From assembly GCA_039029315.1 (NCBI GenBank), contig JBCCGK010000091.1, positions 1 to 48,353 of the forward strand: a DNA stretch of 48,353 nucleotides, written 5' to 3'. This stretch comes from JBCCCJ01 sp039029315. GTDB lineage: Bacteria; Bacteroidota; Bacteroidia; J057. Positions 27,380 to 35,233 of this stretch are shown here, piece after piece. Positions within the stretch are counted from its first letter, which is position 1. Every line of letters starts with the position of its first letter. The notes under the pieces are model-generated. The model was not told where the DNA came from, made no database searches, and saw only the letters and a list, made by a program, of their open reading frames with translations. A program made the translations under genes and the position numbers.

Positions 27380-28965
27380 CGGATCGACAACATATCATCC
27401 GGCGAGTGGCCCTGGAACTGGAATTACCTTTCTCACACAGGAAGGCTTATGTGGTGCAGGAAAAACTCAAAGGACAGGTATTAGAGGCCCTCAATTCAGT
27501 CTTTATGCATATGTCGTCCATCAAGAGAGAGGGGATTATTCGTATTCCTCAGTTAGTCATTGATTTAGGAGATGTGTCGATGGCAGATTTTCAACAACAA
27601 CTGGCAAAAAGGTGTGCATCCCAACTTCAAGCATGTCTCTCTACAGGAGAAGTGCAGGCCTCCCCAGTACCTGATGGCAGAATTTCCAAAAACAGAACGC
27701 TACAACAGCTGGGAAAAGAAGATCGCCATATCGAAATCCTCCTGCATTTCCTGCTACATGCCAGCTTTCCCTGGTGGGCCAACAATCTGCCCTGGGATAG
27801 CTGGGAAACAATCTTGAAGGACCTTCTTGCGTCAGATAGATCTGGCAAGAAATATACCCTCAGAATTTGTCAGATGCTGATGGAGCATCCCGCCGCGCAG
27901 AGACGACTCTTTGAGCAATTTTCTCCTCAATTTCTACAGACAATCTGGACCACAATCAGACCGCAAGGCCATGCCTCACCTGCCCGTTTGGCCAAATCCC
28001 TGCTATCAGAAACTGCTAAGACAGAACGCATAGCAACATTCATGAAGGATGTCAGGCGCTTCCTGAACATAGATGAGAAAGGACTTTCTGCTCAAAAGAT
28101 GGCGTGTCAGGAAGATGGTGTTCAGAACAAGAGAACCTCAAAGACCAAAGATGAGCAGATACAAGTGGAGCCCAAAACTGAGGCATTTCTCCAACATCTT
28201 CCGCCCGGATTCCAAAAAGAAAGAGGTGAACGAATAAGAAAAGAGAAAAGGCAAGTCAATAAAAGTCAGACTGACAGGGAAGAGGTGAATTCAGAGCGAC
28301 CTGACAATGCCCATCACACCCAACAAGAAGATGAGAACCCATTCTCTCCATTGCTGACACGAACCTCCTCCAGCCTGCACGCCTTCACAAAATCTACGCC
28401 CAATTCTGGGACACTGTGGAGGATTCCTGATTCGAGAAAGAAGGAATCCACGCATGAATTTGGGTATTATCTGTCGAATGCTGGACTGGCACTCATTCTG
28501 AACTGTGTACCGCTTCTCTGGCAAGAGTTGGGATATCTGGGACCAGATCGCCTGTTTGTCAGTCCTGAATGTCAGGAAAGAGCGATTCACCTTTTGCAGT
28601 TCATGGGAACAGGGGAGACAGCCTTTTCAGAACATGAACTAGTGTTGAATAAATTAGTTTGCGGATTTCCTATAGAAGATCCCATCCGAAGATCTGTAGA
28701 TCTTACTGTTTTCGAAACAGAAAGCGCAGAGACATTTTTACAACAACTGATTGATGAGTGGGGCGCTTTGAAACAGACCAGCCCAAATGGATTGAGACAC
28801 AACTTTTTGATCCGAAATGGAAAGTTGTCAGAGAAACATAATCACTGGTTGCTGCAAGTAGAAAAAGCAGGCTATGATCCTTTTTTGCTCAATCGACTTC
28901 CCTGGACATTGTCTATTGTCAAGTGCAGATGGATGCCCAAGCGATTGCAGGTAGAGTGGATATAA
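27376..28965 (+). CDS. CIS tape-measure protein (Pvc14-like)
   Basis: 529 residues. The N-terminus (HIIRRVALELELPF, then AYVVQEKLKGQVLEALNSVF, then IRIPQLVIDLGDVS) is the characteristic start of the CIS_TMP family: an xHxIxRxxLELEL strand followed by an IDxLxxDLG-type motif. The rest is helical with repeats such as HILLHFLLHASFPWWANNLPW, which resembles the family's W-rich LxxxxxPWW motif; a second half repeat (LSNAGLALILNCVPLLWQEL) matches the family's G-x-ALLxPFLPxLF pattern. The protein determines tube length. It is short for the family, which predicts a short particle. ATGA overlap with the upstream gene. Confidence 0.87.
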   Translation: MTDRQHIIRRVALELELPFSHRKAYVVQEKLKGQVLEALNSVFMHMSSIKREGIIRIPQLVIDLGDVSMADFQQQLAKRCASQLQACLSTGEVQASPVPDGRISKNRTLQQLGKEDRHIEILLHFLLHASFPWWANNLPWDSWETILKDLLASDRSGKKYTLRICQMLMEHPAAQRRLFEQFSPQFLQTIWTTIRPQGHASPARLAKSLLSETAKTERIATFMKDVRRFLNIDEKGLSAQKMACQEDGVQNKRTSKTKDEQIQVEPKTEAFLQHLPPGFQKERGERIRKEKRQVNKSQTDREEVNSERPDNAHHTQQEDENPFSPLLTRTSSSLHAFTKSTPNSGTLWRIPDSRKKESTHEFGYYLSNAGLALILNCVPLLWQELGYLGPDRLFVSPECQERAIHLLQFMGTGETAFSEHELVLNKLVCGFPIEDPIRRSVDLTVFETESAETFLQQLIDEWGALKQTSPNGLRHNFLIRNGKLSEKHNHWLLQVEKAGYDPFLLNRLPWTLSIVKCRWMPKRLQVEWI

Positions 28966-28994
28966 TGACGGTATAACTCGCTGAATTTGGCCGT

Positions 28995-31900
28995 ATGAAA
29001 AAAACGCATACAAAATCGAAGGCACAAAAATCTAACAATCAGACAACAACCTTTTTTCAACAAAAGGTAGAAGGTCAGTTTTTTTCAGCGAAAGCCCAGG
29101 CCAAACTTCGAGTCAGTCACCCCAGCGACTCCTATGAACGAGAAGCGGATCAGGTCGCAGATCGAGTAGTGGGAAAAGGCGAAAGCATACAAGCGAAGCA
29201 ACAAATTACCCCTTTGGCTCGAAGTGTTGAGCCCGTTCAGACAATGACAGAAGAGCCCCCTGTACAGAAAGAAGAAGAGGTGCAGGAAATGAAGGAGGAA
29301 CCGATTCAGAAAAATGAAGAGGTACAAGAAATGACCGAAGGGCCTGTGCAAAAGGAGGAAGAAGAGGTGCAGGAAATGAAGGAGGAACCGATTCAGAAGG
29401 AGGAAGAGGTACAAGAAATGACCGAAGAGCCGGTGCAAAAACAGGAGGAGGACGTGCAGGAGATGAAGGAAGAACCGATTCAGAAGGAGGAAGAGGTGCA
29501 AGAAATGAAAGAGGAGCCTGTGCAAAAGCAGGAGGAGGATGTGCAGGAGATGAAGGAAGAACCGATTCAGAAGGAGGAAGAGGTACAAGAAATGAAAGAG
29601 GAGTCGGTGCAAAAACAGGAGGAGGGCGTACAGGAGATGAAGGAAGAACCGATTCAGAAGGAGGAAGAGGTACAAGAAATGAAAGAGGAGCCGCTACAAA
29701 CGCAGGAAGAGGACGTACAGGAGATGCAGGAAGAACCGATCCAGAAGCAAGAAGAGGTGCAAGAGACGACCGAAGAGCCAGTGCAAAAACAGGAAGAGGT
29801 GCAGGAGATGTCGGAAGAAACTGTGCAGAAAGAGGAGGATATTCAGGGAAGAGGATTTCTCTCAAAAGCTTCAATGGGAGTCGAACAACTCTTGCACAAT
29901 TCCAAAGGCAAAGGCAGTCCTCTGCCTGAGGGCATTCGAGGACAAATGGAATCCGGATTTGGAGCAGATTTTGGTCCGGTGAGAATCCATACCGGTCAGG
30001 ATGCCATCAACATGAGCAAATCCCTGGGAGCCATCGCTTTTGCACACGGGAAAGATATCTATTTCAATGCAGGCAATTTTGATGTCAATTCCAAAAAGGG
30101 GCGTCAACTCCTTGCCCATGAATTGACCCACACCATCCAACAAGGGGCCATACAGAAGGAGTTGCCAGATGAGCATGCTGCACCCACTCCCGAGACCGCC
30201 GAAAATGGACTGGAAACAAAGTCTGCGGATACTGTTTCGGCAGATGGAAGCAGTCCTGTGCAGGAAGCGCCTCCAACCGATGCCGACAATCGTACACAAA
30301 CTCCTGCCGAGACAGATGTGCCTGCTTCAGATCTTCCCTCGGAGACGGATACGGATACACCCGTTTCTTCAGAATCCCCCCAGGAACTGACTGAGACCCC
30401 AAGCTCGCCCGAGGAAGATCCCAATTTTCAGGCGTTAAGCAATCGATCTGAAGCCACCGCAGAAGCGCAAAGTTCTCACCCGTCGGCAGAAGGCTTGTCA
30501 TCCAATGCTCAGGCTTCTTCCACTTCTCCGCCAAACGAACGAGAAAGCATGGCCGAAGCCAGTCAGGTAGAAGATATGGATGCCCAGGAAGCCGGAGAGT
30601 TCGATGCCGAAGCATTCAAAAAGATGCTCCTGGATCGGATCAAGGAAGTCATGCCCAAGAACGAAAAAGAAGCAGACGAATTTGCGGACGACAACAAAAT
30701 GGACACGGTGCGGGATGCCGCGACTGAACAGGTCGAAAGCGAAAAAGAATCTGCTGCCGGAGGCATTGAAGAAACCACAGCCCAGGAACCTGATACGAAT
30801 GCCGTTCCCGAGCGGGAAACCGTAGCCCTCGAAACGCCTGTGAGTGGTCCAAAACCTCCAGCCCTCAATGCTGGAAGTGCCATGCCTCCTCCAAGAACCG
30901 AAACTTCTGTCGAACAACCGATTCAGGAGAATACCCAGCGGGTCGAAGATCGAATGGCAGAGGAAGGGGTAAGCGACGAACAATTGGCCAACTCCAATGA
31001 GCCGGCCTTCCAGAGTGCCCTGCAATCCAAGAATGAAGCCAAGGATCAAGCGGCTACAGCACCTGATGGGTTTCGGCAGGAAGAACAACATGATCTCTCC
31101 ACTGCACAACAGGAATCAGAAGCGGCTGCTGATCAGCAATTGGCCAACATACATGGCGATCGCACAGGCATCATGGGCTTGGTCGCTACCGCCCAAAATT
31201 CCACCAGTGGGAAGGATAGCAAGGAAAGAGCCAGGATCGCTGGCCATATCAATAAGATTTTTGCCAGAACCAAGGCCGATGTTGAGACCAAACTGACTAA
31301 ACTGGATGCAGACGTTAGCAAACGCTTTGATGTGGCCAATGAACGTGCCACCCGTTCATTTGAACATCATGTGGAGAGGGAAATGGACAAATACAAGGAG
31401 GAACGCTATGGGGCCTGGTTTGATCCGAGAGGCTGGGGCACACGAATCGCTGATGCAGTCGTCGGTCTTCCAGATGAGGTGAATGATTTTTATGTGGAGG
31501 GGCGAAATATGTACATCGAAAAAATGGACATCGCCCTGACAGGCATTGCTGATCATGTGGCAAATACCCTGAATGAAGCCAAAGCGCGTATTACCCAGGG
31601 CAAACAAGAGGTCAGCGACTATGTGGCTTCTCTCCCTGACAACCTGCGCTCGATTGGGCAGAAGGCTGCGGATGACATCCAGAGCAAGTTCGATGAGCTC
31701 AATGATACGGTCAATGACAAACAGGAAGAACTGGTAGACACCCTCGCAGAAAAATACAGCGAAAGCCTGCAAAAGGTGGATGCCAGAATCGAGGAGATGA
31801 AAGCAGCCAATCGCGGCCTGGTAGATATGGCACTGGATGCGATTGGAGGCGTGATTGAAACCATCCTCAATCTCAAAAACATGCTGATGGATCTCATCAG

Positions 31901-33620
31901 CGGTGCCAGAGATGTGATCACCACCATCATCAATGATCCAATCGGGTTTTTGACCAATCTGGTCAAAGGGGTGGGGCAGGGCTTGAAGAATTTCCTGTCC
32001 AATATCTGGACCCATCTTCAATCTGGCCTGATCGGCTGGTTGACCGGGGCAATGGGACCTGCTGGAATTACCATCCCGGACGACCTGTTCAGTTTGAAAG
32101 GCATTTTCAGTCTGGTGATCCAGATTTTGGGCCTTGGCTGGGATTTTATTCGGCGAAAGGCCGTCAAATTGCTCGGTGAGAAAGTGGTGAATGCCCTGGA
32201 AACAGGCTTTGAAATCTTCAAAATCCTTGCAACCGAAGGCATCGATGGAGTCTGGACCTATCTCAAAGAGAAATTTCAGGACTTGAAGGCCACGGTCATG
32301 GATGCCATCAAGGACATGATCATCAGCACGGTCATCAAGGCGGGCATCAAGTGGATCATGGGACTGCTGAATCCTGCGGGGGCATTCGTGAAGGCAGTGA
32401 TGATGATCATCGATGTGGTGACCTTCTTTGTTGAGCGGGGGAGCCAAATCATGGAACTGATCAAGGCTTTCATCGATGGTGTCAAAGCCATTGCAGCAGG
32501 CAATGTCAGCAAGGTGGCAGAGTTTATCGAGAATGCCTTGAAAATGGCCCTGCCAATCGTCATTGGATTTCTAGCCAATCTGCTAGGCATCGGTGGCCTC
32601 GCCAAAAAAGTGACAGGCCTGATCAAAAAGATCCGCAAACGCATCAGCAAAGCCGTCGATGGCCTGATCAAAAAAGCCAAAAAATGGGCGAGGAAGTTGT
32701 TTAAAAAGGGGAAAGGGAAAGGGAAAGGGAAAGGGAAGGATAAGAAGAAAGATTCAGAAAATAGTAAAGCTGTAAAGAAAAACGTAAAAAAGGAATTGAA
32801 ATCAAAAATCCCCAAAAAAATAAAAGATGAGTCAAAGATAAAATCTCCAATCAATTCAATTTATCAAAAATATAAGCCTAAAGGACTCAAATACATTGAT
32901 ATTAGGAGAGACAAAAAAACAGCGCAGTATCATTTTTTTATCTCAGCATCTTCTGAAGAGCGGGGTGGTGCCTTTTTATTTGATCCTCCAGTATTAGAAG
33001 TTGCAGACATTGACCCACAAACAGAGGACTTCAAAAAGAAGATAAATACATGGATAATTGCGAAATATAATCAAACCATGTTAGGTAAGGTGAATTTTCA
33101 ATTTACATTAAATAATTACGAGGATGCAATACAAGAAAACATGCATGCAGAACAAAGGTTAGTGAGAACAATGAGGTCAAAGTGGGATACACTGCCGCAT
33201 AAGAATGGGGAACAAAATGTATTAGATATAACAATAAAAAAATCTCCATGTGGAGGAAGTAGCCACGATTGTAGCCAAACTCTGGACAATTTCGTGAGAA
33301 AAAAGAATTTAAAGCTGATATTGAATATCCTCGCTTTTCACTATGGACATAGAGCAAAACACTCAGGAGGTAAATATCAGAGTGGTGAAAAAAGAGGACA
33401 GGCAAAAGAACCAGGATCACTTGAAGGCTTAGAGCGGCTTTTGAAAAATGATGCCAACGTGTCTATAAATGTGGTAGAACTGAGTGATATAAAGAAATAT
33501 ATTACAGATTTTAGTTCTTTGAGTAAAAAAGATGCAAAAACACTTGAGAGAAGAACAAAAGCCAGGGCCAAAAAGTTGCAGAAAAAAATTGACGGCATTG
33601 TAAAATCAAAGAAAAAATGA
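28995..33620 (+). CDS. eCIS cargo: DUF4157 carrier with C-terminal deaminase-like toxin
   Basis: 1541 residues. Order: an FF-containing leader and SHPSDSYEREADQVADRVV (about residues 27-55), the typical start of eCIS-associated DUF4157 proteins; 14 acidic ~14-15-residue repeats (81-282); the DUF4157 domain (about 287-385: GFGADFGPVRIHTG and a zinc-protease-like HELTH at 375-379); a Pro/Glu/Ser-rich linker (390-720); a long helical region (730-1040); a hydrophobic amphipathic region (about 1040-1215) that could insert in membranes; a Lys/Gly hinge (1235-1252); and a toxin tip (1260-1541). The tip has HAEQ (H1384, E1386) and PCGGSSHDC (C1419, C1426), with a downstream LEGLERLLKNDANVSINVV segment, all consistent with the cytidine-deaminase fold. 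The target nucleic acid is unknown. The tip and following gene are AT-rich. Confidence 0.85.
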   Translation: MKKTHTKSKAQKSNNQTTTFFQQKVEGQFFSAKAQAKLRVSHPSDSYEREADQVADRVVGKGESIQAKQQITPLARSVEPVQTMTEEPPVQKEEEVQEMKEEPIQKNEEVQEMTEGPVQKEEEEVQEMKEEPIQKEEEVQEMTEEPVQKQEEDVQEMKEEPIQKEEEVQEMKEEPVQKQEEDVQEMKEEPIQKEEEVQEMKEESVQKQEEGVQEMKEEPIQKEEEVQEMKEEPLQTQEEDVQEMQEEPIQKQEEVQETTEEPVQKQEEVQEMSEETVQKEEDIQGRGFLSKASMGVEQLLHNSKGKGSPLPEGIRGQMESGFGADFGPVRIHTGQDAINMSKSLGAIAFAHGKDIYFNAGNFDVNSKKGRQLLAHELTHTIQQGAIQKELPDEHAAPTPETAENGLETKSADTVSADGSSPVQEAPPTDADNRTQTPAETDVPASDLPSETDTDTPVSSESPQELTETPSSPEEDPNFQALSNRSEATAEAQSSHPSAEGLSSNAQASSTSPPNERESMAEASQVEDMDAQEAGEFDAEAFKKMLLDRIKEVMPKNEKEADEFADDNKMDTVRDAATEQVESEKESAAGGIEETTAQEPDTNAVPERETVALETPVSGPKPPALNAGSAMPPPRTETSVEQPIQENTQRVEDRMAEEGVSDEQLANSNEPAFQSALQSKNEAKDQAATAPDGFRQEEQHDLSTAQQESEAAADQQLANIHGDRTGIMGLVATAQNSTSGKDSKERARIAGHINKIFARTKADVETKLTKLDADVSKRFDVANERATRSFEHHVEREMDKYKEERYGAWFDPRGWGTRIADAVVGLPDEVNDFYVEGRNMYIEKMDIALTGIADHVANTLNEAKARITQGKQEVSDYVASLPDNLRSIGQKAADDIQSKFDELNDTVNDKQEELVDTLAEKYSESLQKVDARIEEMKAANRGLVDMALDAIGGVIETILNLKNMLMDLISGARDVITTIINDPIGFLTNLVKGVGQGLKNFLSNIWTHLQSGLIGWLTGAMGPAGITIPDDLFSLKGIFSLVIQILGLGWDFIRRKAVKLLGEKVVNALETGFEIFKILATEGIDGVWTYLKEKFQDLKATVMDAIKDMIISTVIKAGIKWIMGLLNPAGAFVKAVMMIIDVVTFFVERGSQIMELIKAFIDGVKAIAAGNVSKVAEFIENALKMALPIVIGFLANLLGIGGLAKKVTGLIKKIRKRISKAVDGLIKKAKKWARKLFKKGKGKGKGKGKDKKKDSENSKAVKKNVKKELKSKIPKKIKDESKIKSPINSIYQKYKPKGLKYIDIRRDKKTAQYHFFISASSEERGGAFLFDPPVLEVADIDPQTEDFKKKINTWIIAKYNQTMLGKVNFQFTLNNYEDAIQENMHAEQRLVRTMRSKWDTLPHKNGEQNVLDITIKKSPCGGSSHDCSQTLDNFVRKKNLKLILNILAFHYGHRAKHSGGKYQSGEKRGQAKEPGSLEGLERLLKNDANVSINVVELSDIKKYITDFSSLSKKDAKTLERRTKARAKKLQKKIDGIVKSKKK
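29235..29840 (+). repeat. 14-unit tandem acidic repeat in the cargo gene
   Basis: Fourteen units of 14-15 codons encode variants of VQEMKEEPIQKEEE and VQEMTEEPVQKQEED, starting at the VQTMTEE unit (residue 81) and ending at IQG. The two variants alternate through much of the array, suggesting expansion as a two-unit (about 29-codon) block. The DNA identity is high, so unequal recombination could change the copy number in frame. Confidence 0.9.
32701..32742 (+). repeat. GGGAAA hexanucleotide microsatellite (Lys-Gly repeat)
   Basis: About five direct copies of gggaaa encode KGKGKGKGKGK at the boundary between the helical carrier and the toxin tip (about residues 1236-1249). Length changes would be in frame and would only alter the hinge. 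Confidence 0.75.
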
Positions 33621-34408
33621 GGAAATCAGAAATGTCTAATTCATTACTCAAACAAAGGCAAAAAGTAATCAGCACATTTGAAAAGTTAGGCTGGGAAGCT
33701 GAGGATATTAATCAACTCTTTGATGAAGGCGAAGATGTTGAATATGAGGCAGTTTTTTCAATGGAAGAAGGCGAAAATTACAAAACCTGTGAATTTAATG
33801 CTGAAAGGCAGGAACTAACCTTGGTAGTTAACCAAGATGAAATATATGAGAGTTATATTTTTTCCTATGAAGCCAAACTTTCGATTGTCCTTTCTCTTTT
33901 TGAAGAATATTTGCCAAATCTGAAAAGAAATAATTTAAGAACACTAATTGATCGATGTTTGGAAGTCGAAATGGATATATTTAAAGAAGGAGATCATGAA
34001 TTTCTTCCAGTTTTAACAAAACAAGAGATCGAGGATACTAGATTTAATATCAAAGATTTTATTGAGAACAATGATTGGATGCTTGTAAACCGTACTACTA
34101 TTTACCCGATAAATGTAAAAATTAAAGAATGGGATTTAGGTGCAAGATTCAATAACAATAATTTTTATTTATATATTGATATTTCAATCGAAAAATATTG
34201 TATTAGATTTCATATGTATGATATGGAGGATAAGTTGTTCAGCGACCTCTATATCTATTCTTCGGAGATATTTAATGTCCTCGAATTAATTGAGAGATGG
34301 AAACCGGATCTTGATAAGGAGGGATATTCACGGATGGTAAAAGAAATCATTGATCTATCTTCAAGGGTGATATTTGATGATAATGGTAAAAAATTATTGC
34401 TTTCCTGA
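33617..34408 (+). CDS. Probable immunity protein for the cargo toxin
   Basis: 263 residues, starting in an ATGA overlap with the cargo stop; an alternative ATG lies at 33632. The gene is strongly AT-rich (10 G/C in the 60 bases 34141-34200) compared with the eCIS genes either side. The protein is acidic and cytoplasmic with no signal peptide. It appears to contain two related halves, each with a strand block (EYEAVFSMEEGENYKTCEF; FNNNNFYLYIDISIEKYCI) followed by a helix (LSLFEEYLPNLKRNN and FNVLELIERWKPDLDKEGY), so it may be an internal duplication. I do not recognise the family. An immunity role is inferred from overlap, composition and position after a toxin tip. Confidence 0.65.
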   Translation: MRKSEMSNSLLKQRQKVISTFEKLGWEAEDINQLFDEGEDVEYEAVFSMEEGENYKTCEFNAERQELTLVVNQDEIYESYIFSYEAKLSIVLSLFEEYLPNLKRNNLRTLIDRCLEVEMDIFKEGDHEFLPVLTKQEIEDTRFNIKDFIENNDWMLVNRTTIYPINVKIKEWDLGARFNNNNFYLYIDISIEKYCIRFHMYDMEDKLFSDLYIYSSEIFNVLELIERWKPDLDKEGYSRMVKEIIDLSSRVIFDDNGKKLLLS

Positions 34409-34419
34409 TTTAAAATTCC

Positions 34420-35229
34420 ATGCCACGCCGTCGCCGCAAATACCGTCCGCCTCAACAAGAGCCGGAAAAGCCCACACCCTTTTTTACCAAAACAAAAAGG
34501 GAAGAAGGAGAGTATGCGCGACAAGCAGCGAATAGCCCAAGCAGCCTTCAAACGAAAGACTGCATACAAGAAGCCCATCTATTCGCTCTTCAGAAACTTC
34601 AGGCAGTATCCTGCATCCTCCACCAATCCCAGCCAGATCTGGCATTACTCAATCAAAGCAAGGCCCTCGAACTGGCCAATCAGCTGTTGGCATCAGATAT
34701 TTGGCAGATCTCGGTCCTGCAGCAAGCCATCGACAACATCCTTCAGCAGCTGAAAAACGCCCAATTCATCTGCACAGGCAGGATTCATCATGCCTTTGGC
34801 GGAAAGAAGCAATGTATCCGCCTGGGAGATGAGGTCCACACACTCAGCCTCAAGCAACAAGTTCGGGAGATCCTGTCAGCTACCATCAAAGCCACAACTT
34901 TGCCTGAGCTTCATGGCCCTCCGATCAGAACCACAGATCAGACAGATCCTTCCGCCAATTGGCTCCTCTACATCTGCCGATTGTTGGACCTGCTCCCGGA
35001 GCAGCCTTTCCTCATCACTGGGACGCCAGAGAATCCATTCCCGCCCAAACCAGCACCAGAACTTAGCCCGGATGCCCCGGAGCCTGAACCGGACACGCAA
35101 GAAGCGTTTTCGATACATGGAGAAGGAGAGGAGACCGAGGAGCAAGAAGAGGAAGAGTCTACTTCTTCAGAAACATCATCCAGAGGCATCTTGGGGAGGC
35201 TGATCAACAGATTTACTTCAAACACATAA
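34420..35229 (+). CDS. eCIS-linked protein of unknown function
   Basis: 269 residues between the immunity gene and the AAA+ ATPase. The N-terminus is very basic (MPRRRRKYRPPQQ) followed by a PFFTKTK segment that recalls the FF-containing leaders of eCIS cargo proteins. The middle is helical (LALLNQSKALELANQLL; VLQQAIDNILQQLKNAQF) with a CTGRIHHAFGGKKQCIRLGD segment. The C-terminus is Pro/Glu/Ser-rich and acidic and ends in a short helix (GILGRLINRF). No enzyme motif is visible. GC content returns to the operon level here, so it belongs to the eCIS core and not to the toxin cassette. It could be a cargo-loading factor or a second small cargo. Confidence 0.6.
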   Translation: MPRRRRKYRPPQQEPEKPTPFFTKTKREEGEYARQAANSPSSLQTKDCIQEAHLFALQKLQAVSCILHQSQPDLALLNQSKALELANQLLASDIWQISVLQQAIDNILQQLKNAQFICTGRIHHAFGGKKQCIRLGDEVHTLSLKQQVREILSATIKATTLPELHGPPIRTTDQTDPSANWLLYICRLLDLLPEQPFLITGTPENPFPPKPAPELSPDAPEPEPDTQEAFSIHGEGEETEEQEEEESTSSETSSRGILGRLINRFTSNT

Positions 35230-35233
35230 TCCT

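Noticed and set aside
29085..29675. 196-codon minus-strand ORF rich in Leu/Phe/His, looking like a membrane protein
   Set aside because: It is the antisense of the acidic tandem repeats of the cargo gene (GAG/GAA codons read as Leu/Phe/Ser); the periodicity is inherited from the sense strand.
29235..29840. CRISPR-like direct repeats
   Set aside because: The repeats are in-frame coding repeats of 42-45 bp with no unique spacers.
30117..30131. HELTH in the cargo as proof of an active toxin protease
   Set aside because: The motif is a standard part of the DUF4157 marker domain shared by eCIS cargo with many different toxin tips; the C-terminal deaminase-like domain is the more likely effector activity.
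31356..32447. 363-codon minus-strand ORF inside the cargo gene
   Set aside because: Shadow of the helical region on the + strand; composition (His/Asp/Gln-rich) is typical of antisense frames and there is no homology.
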